Positions 9,459 to 16,754 of a DNA stretch of 56,723 bases are shown here, in pieces. Origin of the DNA: an uncultured Muribaculaceae bacterium (lineage in GTDB: Bacteria > Bacteroidota > Bacteroidia > Bacteroidales > Muribaculaceae); the NCBI GenBank assembly GCA_910583775.1, contig CAJTYD010000008.1, forward strand, positions 1 to 56,723. Reading direction: 5' to 3'. Position 1 is the stretch's first letter. Each line of letters starts with the position of its first letter. Position numbers and translations under genes: made by a program. The notes below the pieces were generated by a model, which was not told where the DNA came from, did no database searches, and worked only from the letters and a program-made list of their open reading frames with translations.

Positions 9459-10691
9459 ATGGCTTCGATAAAAAAAGCAATAAGAAATTACTTCACGGTT
9501 TACTGCCGCGAGTTCAAGCTGATTATCCATGATGCGGGTATTCTGCTTTTCTTCGCGTTTCTGCCTCTTGTCTACCCCATCATATACTCCCTTATCTACA
9601 ATCCGGAGCTTGTGAAGGAGGTGCCGGTGGTGGTGGTAGACAACGACCGCACCGCGATAAGCCGCGAGCTTATACGGAATTTCGATGCCTGTGACGAAGC
9701 GCACGTGATAGGCTACGCTGCCGATCTCAACGAGGCCCGACACGCCATGAACAGTCACAAATGTTTCGCCATTTTCGAGATTCCGGAAGGATTCGGAAAG
9801 AAAATAGGACGTGACGAGACGGCCAACGCCGTCCTTTACAGCGACATGAGCCTTCTCCTCAGATACCGCGGCTTTTTAGTGGCCACAACCGATATCATGA
9901 CCTCCATGGGGAGCGAACTGCTCACCAAAAAGATCAACGAGATAGTGCCCCTTGCCGAAACGATTGCCGTAGGCGATCCTCTGCCCATCGACTATGTGCC
10001 CATGGGCAACATCCGCAACGGCTTCGACTCCTTCATCATGCCGGGAGTGCTGATCCTGATAGTACACCAGCTGATCGTGCTGGCCGTCGGAATGGCCGGA
10101 GGCGCCAAGCGGGAGAATCCGCGGCTTGTAGGGTATGTTGCCGACAACGAAGGCAAATCGGTGCTCGGCACCATGATAGCACAGACACTCGCCTACTTCA
10201 CTCTTCTTATCGTGCCCATAATCTTCATGATCCATTATGTGCCTCTCATATTCAAGTTCCCGATGGCGGGCGATACATGGCAGATACTGATGTTCCTTCT
10301 TCCGATGATAATAGCATGCTTCGGAGTGGGGTTCGCCTTCCAGTCGGTGGTTACGGAACGGGAATCGGTATTTGTGCTCTGGGTCGTGACATCGCTTATT
10401 TTCCTTCTTCTTTCCGGTCTGATCTGGCCGCGCTACGATATGTGGCCCGTATGGCGCGCCTTCAGCGCTATCTGCCCGTCGACCTGGGGCGTGGAAGGGT
10501 TTATAAAAATGAATGCCAACGGCGCCTCGCTTTCGCAGGTGAGCGACTGTTACATCAATCTATGGATTCTCGCCGTGGCCTGGTGGATTGTCGGATGGAT
10601 GGCCCGCAAATGGGTGATCCGCCCTGCCGTGGCCCGCAGATACGGCCTCTCGCCAAAGCAGATAAAAGAAAGCACCCCCGAGAATATCTGA
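9459..10691 (+). CDS. ABC-2 type transporter permease (second of pair)
   Basis: This 410-residue paralogue of the preceding permease has an N-terminal helix (AGILLFFAFLPLVYPIIYSLIY), then a periplasmic domain with VVVDNDRTAISRELIRNFDA. Membrane helices fill the second half (about residues 190-400). It presumably forms a heterodimer with the 7956 product to feed a HlyD/TolC conduit. The start codon lies 3 bases beyond an inverted-repeat element, so its translation signals may be supplied by, or constrained by, that element. Confidence 0.88.
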   Translation: MASIKKAIRNYFTVYCREFKLIIHDAGILLFFAFLPLVYPIIYSLIYNPELVKEVPVVVVDNDRTAISRELIRNFDACDEAHVIGYAADLNEARHAMNSHKCFAIFEIPEGFGKKIGRDETANAVLYSDMSLLLRYRGFLVATTDIMTSMGSELLTKKINEIVPLAETIAVGDPLPIDYVPMGNIRNGFDSFIMPGVLILIVHQLIVLAVGMAGGAKRENPRLVGYVADNEGKSVLGTMIAQTLAYFTLLIVPIIFMIHYVPLIFKFPMAGDTWQILMFLLPMIIACFGVGFAFQSVVTERESVFVLWVVTSLIFLLLSGLIWPRYDMWPVWRAFSAICPSTWGVEGFIKMNANGASLSQVSDCYINLWILAVAWWIVGWMARKWVIRPAVARRYGLSPKQIKESTPENI

Positions 10692-10731
10692 TATTTTTGA
10701 CCTCAGATATACTCCGTATCGGTTTTTTCAT

Positions 10732-10739
10732 TAATTTTG
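10732..10739 (+). promoter_or_regulatory. Candidate -7 box just before the ABC exporter start
   Basis: TAATTTTG matches the Bacteroidetes -7 consensus and ends 6 bases before the ATG at 10746. If used, the transcript would be nearly leaderless. No -33 box at the usual spacing was seen. Confidence 0.3.
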
Positions 10740-10745
10740 CAATTA

Positions 10746-12581
10746 ATGAAAGAATTAATCAGATTCATAAGGCGATTCGCCGCCCCCTATAAATGGAATA
10801 TCGTGGTCAGCGTGTTTTTCAACCTGCTGACCGCGTTTTTCACATTATTCTCCTTTGCCTTCATCATTCCGATTCTCCAGATGCTGTTCGGCATCAACAC
10901 GCAGCAGTATTTCTACATGGAAATCGGAGAGGCCGGTCTGAAAGATGTTCTCGTAAACAATTTCTACTACTACGTCGGGAAAATGATCTCCACCGAGGGG
11001 CCGTCGCTGACGCTCCTTTTCTTAGGAATGATCCTGACGGTGATGACCCTCTTCAAAGTGCTCTCGGCATACGCCAGCGAATGCGCGACTCTGCCGTTGC
11101 AGAACGGCGTCGTAAGGGATATCCGAAACGCGATGTATCGCAAGATCGTGTCGCTGCCAATCGGCTTTTTCACAAACGAGAGCAAAGGCGACATAATATC
11201 GCGAATGTCGAGCGATGTCACCGAAGTGCAGACATCGGTGATGCAGAGCCTTTACGCTCTGGTGAAATATCCCATAATGATCATCGCCTGCCTCGGGATG
11301 ATGATCGCCATCAGCTGGCAGCTCACCGTTTTCGTGCTGGTGATGCTCCCGGTGATCGGCTGGGTGATGGGCACCGTAGGGCGTAAGCTGAAGACCCAGA
11401 CTCTGGCCGGCCAGCAGCGGCTCGGATCCATTATGGCCAATATCGAGGAGACCATAAGCGGACTTCGGGTGGTGAAGGCATTCAATGCCGAACGCCAGAT
11501 GGAGCGCAAGTTCGGCGGTGAGACCGAGGATCTCTACCGCATCCACAACAGCGTGGGCCGTCGCTACTCCTTGGCTCACCCGATGAGCGAGTTTCTCGGC
11601 ACGATGGCAGTGGCCATAACACTCTGGTTCGGAGGCTCGCTGATTTTATCCGGAAAATCGTCGATCGACGCCCCGGAGTTCATCTACTATATGGTAATGT
11701 TCTACAGCCTCATCAATCCTGCCAAAGACCTTTCCAAAGTGTCATACGCCGTGCGGAAGGGTATGGGAGGCGTGCAGCGTATCGACCGTATCCTCAACGC
11801 CACCAATCCCATCCAGGATCCGCCGGCGCCCAAAGACCTTCCCGCCGACCGCCGTAAGAGCAGCATCCGGTTCCGCGACGTCAGCTTCAGCTATGACGGC
11901 GAGCGCGACGTGCTGTCGCACATCGACCTGGAAGTCCGCCCCGGAGAGACCGTGGCTATAGTCGGCCAGTCGGGTTCCGGCAAATCCACCCTCGCCGACC
12001 TCATACCGCGCTTCTACGATGTGGAAAACGGAGAAGTCGAGGTCGACGGCATAAACGTCAAAGATCTGAGAGTGAAGGATCTCCGCTCGCTTATGGGCAA
12101 TGTAAACCAGGAAGCTATACTCTTCAACGATACCATCTACAACAACATAGCCTTCGGAGAGAAAGAGGCCACCCGCGAGGAGGTGATCGCCGCCGCCAAG
12201 ATAGCGAACGCCCACGATTTCATCATGGAGACCGAGCAGGGTTACGATACAGTTGTCGGCGACCGCGGATGCCGTCTGTCGGGAGGTCAGCGACAGCGCA
12301 TAAGCATCGCCAGGGCAATCCTGAAGAACCCATCCATACTCATCCTCGACGAAGCGACCTCGGCGCTCGACACCGAAAGCGAACGCCTTGTGCAGGAAGC
12401 CCTGGAGAAACTGATGAAAGACCGCACTACGGTTGTGATCGCCCATCGACTCTCCACCATCGTGAACGCCGACAAGATATGCGTGCTTCACGAAGGAAGG
12501 ATCGTCGAGCAGGGTACACATTCCGAGCTCATCGAACTCGGAGGCATATACCGCCGTCTTGTCGAGATGCAGCAGGTTTAA
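10746..12581 (+). CDS. ABC transporter ATP-binding protein/permease (MsbA-like exporter)
   Basis: This 611-residue half-transporter has six N-terminal membrane helices (about residues 1-320) fused to an ATPase domain. The ATPase shows a Walker A GQSGSGKST near residue 406, signature LSGGQRQR near 511, Walker B ILILDEATSALD near 532 and a switch histidine in IAHRLSTI. It should act as a homodimer that flips lipids or exports hydrophobic compounds; MsbA-type lipid A transport is the closest common role, but is not proven here. The ATG at 10746 is preferred over the in-frame TTG nine bases upstream. The next gene starts 23 bases later. Confidence 0.93.
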   Translation: MKELIRFIRRFAAPYKWNIVVSVFFNLLTAFFTLFSFAFIIPILQMLFGINTQQYFYMEIGEAGLKDVLVNNFYYYVGKMISTEGPSLTLLFLGMILTVMTLFKVLSAYASECATLPLQNGVVRDIRNAMYRKIVSLPIGFFTNESKGDIISRMSSDVTEVQTSVMQSLYALVKYPIMIIACLGMMIAISWQLTVFVLVMLPVIGWVMGTVGRKLKTQTLAGQQRLGSIMANIEETISGLRVVKAFNAERQMERKFGGETEDLYRIHNSVGRRYSLAHPMSEFLGTMAVAITLWFGGSLILSGKSSIDAPEFIYYMVMFYSLINPAKDLSKVSYAVRKGMGGVQRIDRILNATNPIQDPPAPKDLPADRRKSSIRFRDVSFSYDGERDVLSHIDLEVRPGETVAIVGQSGSGKSTLADLIPRFYDVENGEVEVDGINVKDLRVKDLRSLMGNVNQEAILFNDTIYNNIAFGEKEATREEVIAAAKIANAHDFIMETEQGYDTVVGDRGCRLSGGQRQRISIARAILKNPSILILDEATSALDTESERLVQEALEKLMKDRTTVVIAHRLSTIVNADKICVLHEGRIVEQGTHSELIELGGIYRRLVEMQQV

Positions 12582-12604
12582 TAGCAATAGAAAAACAATT
12601 GATT

Positions 12605-13471
12605 ATGAAAAATATAGTTGTCCTTACATCGATTGAGTCGCCGGCTCTGAAAAATCTTGTCGATACCTTCAATTCCGGCGAACGGTTCAAGGTTACCCTG
12701 CTTGCCACCGACCGCGAGAACTGCTCGTCGCTTGCCGAGGCGCAGGAGCTCGGCCTCGAGACCCTGACAATTCCGCGCGAAGAATGGCGCGACGCCCCCA
12801 TGCAGGTGATAGAGACCCTCAAGGGAAAGGATGTCGAGATCATCGTTCTCGACAGGTTTCTCCCTCTGCTCGACGAGAAATTCACCAAGGCCTTTCCCGG
12901 CAAGATCATAGACATCGAGGAATGCGCTCCCGAAGAGGCGCCGCGCAAAGTGACCAAGTTCCTGACCGACACGCATTCGGTAGACCGTCAGTGGGCCGAT
13001 GTGCTGGGTCTTGAGTATGACGCCGAGAGAGTCGAGCAGGCTGCTCAGGCGATGACGCCGCCGGCGATGCCGCAGGATGCCGCCGCTCAGCAGGCGCCCT
13101 TCGAGCCTCACCGGCCGGAGCCTTTCCGTCAACCCGAGGGACAACAGTTTCAGCAACCCGTCCAGCAGCCGCAGCCTTACGGACAGCCATATCAGCAGCC
13201 TGTCGCTCCGCAGCCGCAGAATTTCCGCAGCGACGGCCAGGTTGAGCCTATGCCGCCTACATATCTTCTCTGGTCGATCCTCGCCACGATACTCTGCTGC
13301 TTCATTCCAGGCATAATCGCCATAATCTTCAGTTCGATGGTGAGCTCGAAGTATTACGCCCGCGATTACGAGGGCGCGCGCCGCGCCTCCAGAATGGCTG
13401 AATACTGGATCATCGCCTCGATCGTGCTCGGGGTCGTGGCTGCTCCGTTCTATTTCCTGATGTTCATGTGA
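12605..13471 (+). CDS. Formyltransferase-like N-domain fused to CD225/dispanin membrane domain
   Basis: This 288-residue protein has an unusual fusion. Residues 1-140 resemble the N-terminal fold of phosphoribosylglycinamide formyltransferases (IVVLTSIESPALKNLVD..., then LPLLDEKFTKAFPGKIIDIE). A Pro/Gln-rich linker of about 80 residues follows (QPQPYGQPYQQP). The C-terminus is a CD225/dispanin-type pair of membrane helices (PTYLLWSILATILCCFIPGI, then YYARDYEGARRAS and WIIASIVLG). The frame is open far upstream within the ABC exporter gene, but ATG 12605 begins the recognisable domain. It overlaps the DUF2752 start (TGATG), so the two genes are translationally coupled. Enzymatic activity is uncertain. 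Confidence 0.85.
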   Translation: MKNIVVLTSIESPALKNLVDTFNSGERFKVTLLATDRENCSSLAEAQELGLETLTIPREEWRDAPMQVIETLKGKDVEIIVLDRFLPLLDEKFTKAFPGKIIDIEECAPEEAPRKVTKFLTDTHSVDRQWADVLGLEYDAERVEQAAQAMTPPAMPQDAAAQQAPFEPHRPEPFRQPEGQQFQQPVQQPQPYGQPYQQPVAPQPQNFRSDGQVEPMPPTYLLWSILATILCCFIPGIIAIIFSSMVSSKYYARDYEGARRASRMAEYWIIASIVLGVVAAPFYFLMFM

Positions 13472-13839
13472 TGAACCGCCCGCTTCTGATAGGCTCGGTG
13501 ATAGGGATTATCGCAATATGTGCGATATATTACCTTATCGATCCCGGGCAAACTGCCTGGGCGCTCAAATGCCCCTTCAAGATGATGACGGGCTGGGACT
13601 GTCCCGGCTGCGGAAGCCAGAGGATGATTCACGCGCTTCTTCACGGCGAGTTTGCCGAAGCCTGGCACCACAACGCCTTCCTGATGGCCTCGATTCCGTT
13701 GCTAATTCCGATGGGATACGCCGAGGCCACACGCCATAAGCATCCCCGTCTCTACATGCGGATCCACTCCGTAACAAACATCGTCATCTTCTCCGTCGCC
13801 ATCCTCGCCTGGTTCCTCTTCCGCAACCTCTTCCTCTAA
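13471..13839 (+). CDS. DUF2752 family membrane protein
   Basis: This small membrane protein of 122 residues has about three hydrophobic segments. Between the first two lies the hallmark CPFKMMTGWDCPGCGSQR, with the four conserved cysteines and the H-LLHGEF-EAW-HN segment typical of DUF2752. Its ATG overlaps the stop of the CD225 fusion gene, the usual neighbour of DUF2752 in Bacteroidetes. The cysteines could bind a metal or form disulfides. The function of the family is not known. Confidence 0.9.
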   Translation: MNRPLLIGSVIGIIAICAIYYLIDPGQTAWALKCPFKMMTGWDCPGCGSQRMIHALLHGEFAEAWHHNAFLMASIPLLIPMGYAEATRHKHPRLYMRIHSVTNIVIFSVAILAWFLFRNLFL

Positions 13840-13886
13840 CAAATAAAAAACAATACCTCGATATTCTTTGTTACTCTTTAAAAGAG

Positions 13887-14090
13887 TTTTAGAGTGTGTC
13901 TGAATTTAAACCGATTTTAACTTTTGGAGAATGTAACGGAAATTCTTGAAATCATTACAGATAATCTTTTTGGTGATTTAAGCCAAGTTTCGGCAGTCGA
14001 AAACGAGAGTTTTTTCCTTTCTCAACTTGCTTAAATCCCTCAAAAATCTCTATCTGTATTAATTTCATTAAATCCAGACACACTCTTAAA
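13887..14090 (-). repeat. Structured inverted-repeat element, copy 2
   Basis: Non-coding element of about 204 bases. Its closing arms are AGAGTGTGTCTG (13891-13902) and CAGACACACTCT (14075-14086). Inner helices pair 13956-13963 with 14051-14058 (TACAGATA/TATCTGTA) and 13975-13989 with 14024-14037 (14 pairs with one bulged C). A hairpin AAAAC-gaga-GTTTT lies at 14000-14013. The core between the arms aligns at roughly three quarters identity with the element at 39592, while the arms differ and remain complementary. The minus strand is given because a mismatch in the closing helix becomes a G-U pair in that orientation. Confidence 0.75.
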
Positions 14091-14111
14091 GGAAATATAA
14101 CACATTAAAAA

Positions 14112-14143
14112 TTTGCAATCTAATCAAAAATATTATAACTTTA
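14112..14143 (+). promoter_or_regulatory. Promoter of the small two-gene cassette
   Basis: A -33 box TTTG (14112-14115), exactly 20 bases, then TAACTTTA (14136-14143), close to TAnnTTTG. It lies 25 bases before the ATG of the 44-residue gene and just outside the structured element. Confidence 0.6.
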
Positions 14144-14168
14144 CAAAATAAATCAAACTCATATATCA

Positions 14169-14303
14169 ATGACTCGTAATATCACCATAAAAAATCCCTC
14201 TCAAAAGATGATACAAGTCTTCGATTCATTGAGAGAAAAAAAACAGCAACAGATAAAAGAGTTGTCTGAAAAAAAGGAATGTACATTTACTATAATAGTG
14301 TAA
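14169..14303 (+). CDS. 44-residue small protein, possible antitoxin-like partner
   Basis: The short frame encodes MTRNITIKNPSQKM, then a charged helix (DSLREKKQQQIKELSEKK) and a short hydrophobic end. A Bacteroidetes-type promoter sits 25 bases upstream, and the 166-residue gene starts 26 bases after its stop. Both are much more AT-rich than the flanking genes. Small charged proteins of this shape are frequent as the first gene of Bacteroidetes toxin-antitoxin-like pairs, but no function is proven. Too short for confident family assignment. Confidence 0.55.
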   Translation: MTRNITIKNPSQKMIQVFDSLREKKQQQIKELSEKKECTFTIIV

Positions 14304-14329
14304 AATATACGTTTAATACAGCAGTGTAA

Positions 14330-14830
14330 ATGGATATATCTTTTGATATAATAGATGGTAAAAAGGGCGACCAATTAAGGATCGCCCTTTCATATTATGA
14401 TTCAGAGATTTTAAGCCATTTTTCCTCTGATCTTCTAACACTGACCCTCGTATTTTACGATGTTACATTAGTACGTGAATCCGGGAAAGGATATGTTGGA
14501 TATAAAATGTTGTATGCAGTTTCTGAAACACTGGCTAAATTTATGAATGAAAATGAAGATGCCATATTATGTTTTTACTGCGATGCAATGACAGATCTAA
14601 AGAGAAATCATGCAGCCATCTCTCCACAAGAATATAGAAGCAGGCTTTTTTCTCGAATGTTTGATAAATTCACTAAAGATCATCAGATAAATAAATATAC
14701 AAATCATAGTGTCAGAATTGAGGTTGATGACAATCCTTTAAATTCTCAATTTGCTCATTTTATATGCAGGAAAGAGCATGAGTCTGCAGTAGAAAAAATT
14801 GAAACGATTTTAAAGGATATTGATAAATAA
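14330..14830 (+). CDS. DUF6169-like hypothetical protein
   Basis: This 166-residue soluble protein, without signal peptide or membrane segment, starts with MDISFDIIDGKKGDQ. Its central part has an alternating strand/helix look (LLTLTLVFYDVTLVRES, then YAVSETLAKFMNENEDAILCFYCD) and YRSRLFSRMFDKF follows. It appears to belong to a Bacteroidetes family catalogued as DUF6169; that assignment is from memory. It is AT-rich and paired with an upstream 44-residue gene. A terminator-like hairpin lies inside its first codons (14362-14390). Possible toxin-antitoxin or defence cassette, by inference only. Confidence 0.75.
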   Translation: MDISFDIIDGKKGDQLRIALSYYDSEILSHFSSDLLTLTLVFYDVTLVRESGKGYVGYKMLYAVSETLAKFMNENEDAILCFYCDAMTDLKRNHAAISPQEYRSRLFSRMFDKFTKDHQINKYTNHSVRIEVDDNPLNSQFAHFICRKEHESAVEKIETILKDIDK

Positions 14831-14902
14831 CCCATTTTAAAATTTATACGGTTTCAACCTGACAAACTTACATTATTTGTGAATTAACCTATAATTACAG
14901 TA

Positions 14903-15445
14903 ATGACTATGCGACCGATATTCATAATAGGGTATATGGCGAGCGGGAAGACGACATTCGGAAGAGCGCTGGCCCGCGAGCTGAAGAGGGAGTTCTTCGA
15001 CCTTGACTTCTACATCGAGCAGCGTTTCCGCAAGACCATCCGCGAGATCTTCGCCGAAAAAGGAGAAGACGGATTCCGGCAGATCGAAAGAGACATGCTC
15101 CGGGAAGTGGGCGAATTCGATAACGCCATTATCTCCTGCGGCGGCGGAACGCCCTGCTTTTTCGACAACATGGATTTCATGCGCGAACGGGGTTTCACCG
15201 TGCGCCTCGCCACTCCGGCCGAGCGTATCGTGGAACGGCTTGTGAGAAACAACTCGAAGCGACCGCTTATGGCCGGAAAAAGCCGCGAGGAGATCGAGAA
15301 GACAGTGGCAGAAGGCCTCGCCGCCCGCGAGCCATTCTATTCGAAGGCCGAGATCAGCTTCTGTGGTTCGCGCCTCGAAGACAAGTCGCAGATCTCGCGC
15401 ACGATCCGAGAATTCATAGCCCGTTATCCCGACTGCGCCCGCTGA
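14903..15445 (+). CDS. aroK: Shikimate kinase
   Basis: The 180-residue enzyme phosphorylates shikimate with ATP in the shikimate pathway to aromatic amino acids. It shows the P-loop GYMASGKT (residues 10-17), the shikimate-binding DLDFYIE (near 34), the lid-region FRQIERDMLREV, the CGGGTPCF glycine-rich site (near 80) and RPLMAGKS. The length is normal for monofunctional AroK. The start could also be the second Met (14909). It stands alone after the AT-rich cassette; 194 bases separate it from the next gene. Confidence 0.95.
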   Translation: MTMRPIFIIGYMASGKTTFGRALARELKREFFDLDFYIEQRFRKTIREIFAEKGEDGFRQIERDMLREVGEFDNAIISCGGGTPCFFDNMDFMRERGFTVRLATPAERIVERLVRNNSKRPLMAGKSREEIEKTVAEGLAAREPFYSKAEISFCGSRLEDKSQISRTIREFIARYPDCAR

Positions 15446-15639
15446 TCAAAGAAAGCCCGTAAAAAAAAAGTCTTCAACCCTCAAAAAATGTTAACGAGGA
15501 CGGTTCAAGAGTCTGTTCCTTAAAAAATCGATACAATTTACTGAAGCTTGATTTTGCAGATTGGATTATTAATACTAAATTAGCAAGAGTATTTATACCA
15601 TTTACTCGGGGGAACCGGGGCAGTTAAACTAAAACAGCT

Positions 15640-16743
15640 ATGACAAGTCACAAAAAAGAGAATGAGCCTGACGTGAAAGAGATGGTCGAAGTTATCGAGA
15701 CCGAAGGCTCATCCATTCAGATAGGAATCTTAGGGAATTATCCCGACAGTTCGGAAACGCGCATGCTCCTCACCCCCGAAGCGTGCGGAATGCTTACCTC
15801 CGCCGGCCTCGGAGTCTGCATCGAGGAGGGCGCCGGCACCGACATCAGCTTCACGGACGCACGTTACGCCGAATACGGCGCCAAAGTCGTGAGCCGAGAC
15901 GAAGCTCTCAAGGCGCCCATCGTGCTCTCATACACTGCCTTGAAAGCCAAGGATGTTAAGAAAATGACAAAAGGAGCATGTCTGCTCTGCATGATGGACT
16001 CCCTGCTTTTCGACGCGGCCACAATCAAGGCTCTTCTCTCACAGCATATCACCACGGGATGTTTCGACAACATGATCAGCCATAACGACGAGCCGGTGTT
16101 CGCCAACATCATCGACGAGATCGACGGCCGGACGGCGATCATGTATGCCGAGGAGGCCCTCTCCTATCTCGGAGGCGGCAAGGGCGTGCTTCTCGCCGGA
16201 GTGGCCGGAATCAATCCCTGCGAGATCCTGATGATCGGCATCGGCAACGAAATGCTCGCCGCAGCAAAGGCCGCCGTGGCCGTAGGCGCCAGAGTGACGC
16301 TGATGGACAACGACATCTCCACCCTCCAGGTGGCCAAGGATATCGTCGGTCCGGCCGTAGACACCGTCTCGATCCATCCCCGAGTGCTCTATAACAAAGT
16401 GAAGACCGCCGACGTGATCATCACAAGCACCACCACACGCCCCTTCGAATTCCCGCGCAATCTATCGGCGGCGATGAAGGAAAACGTATATGTGCTCGAC
16501 TTAAACGAGACGCACCCGTCGGTTTCGGTGCCCCGCACCGTGGCGATGGCGATGTCGAACGCATTGGTGAACTTCTTCGACGAAATGGCCATCAAGAACG
16601 GCATCGAGGGCATGATCGCCACAACTCCCGGAGTGCAGTATGGAATAATAACCTATCACGGAAAACTGGTCGATAAACTCATCGGCAGCTATCTCTCGAT
16701 GCCGAGCGTCGACATCTCCGTGATGATCTCCGCCGCCAACTAA
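15640..16743 (+). CDS. Alanine dehydrogenase/PNT family protein, divergent
   Basis: At 367 residues this protein has the two-domain fold of alanine dehydrogenase and transhydrogenase alpha subunits. The N-domain has ETRMLLTPEACGMLTSAGL and the EEGAGTDISFTDARYAEYGA segment. The nucleotide-binding domain has VAGINPCEILMIGIGNEM. Two expected features are absent. The lysine-containing VKEP segment reads VLSYTALKA, and the region that normally carries the active-site histidine reads LLCMMDSLL. The dinucleotide motif GxGxxG is GIGNEM. It may therefore be a paralogue with another or no activity. The N-terminus carries about 20 extra acidic residues. A glycosyltransferase gene follows after 11 bases. 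Confidence 0.8.
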   Translation: MTSHKKENEPDVKEMVEVIETEGSSIQIGILGNYPDSSETRMLLTPEACGMLTSAGLGVCIEEGAGTDISFTDARYAEYGAKVVSRDEALKAPIVLSYTALKAKDVKKMTKGACLLCMMDSLLFDAATIKALLSQHITTGCFDNMISHNDEPVFANIIDEIDGRTAIMYAEEALSYLGGGKGVLLAGVAGINPCEILMIGIGNEMLAAAKAAVAVGARVTLMDNDISTLQVAKDIVGPAVDTVSIHPRVLYNKVKTADVIITSTTTRPFEFPRNLSAAMKENVYVLDLNETHPSVSVPRTVAMAMSNALVNFFDEMAIKNGIEGMIATTPGVQYGIITYHGKLVDKLIGSYLSMPSVDISVMISAAN

Positions 16744-16754
16744 CCGACCTGCGT

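Noticed and set aside
12269..12604. Upstream extension of the CD225 fusion frame
   Set aside because: It overlaps the ABC exporter gene in another frame and reads as Arg/His-rich nonsense. The domain begins at 12605.
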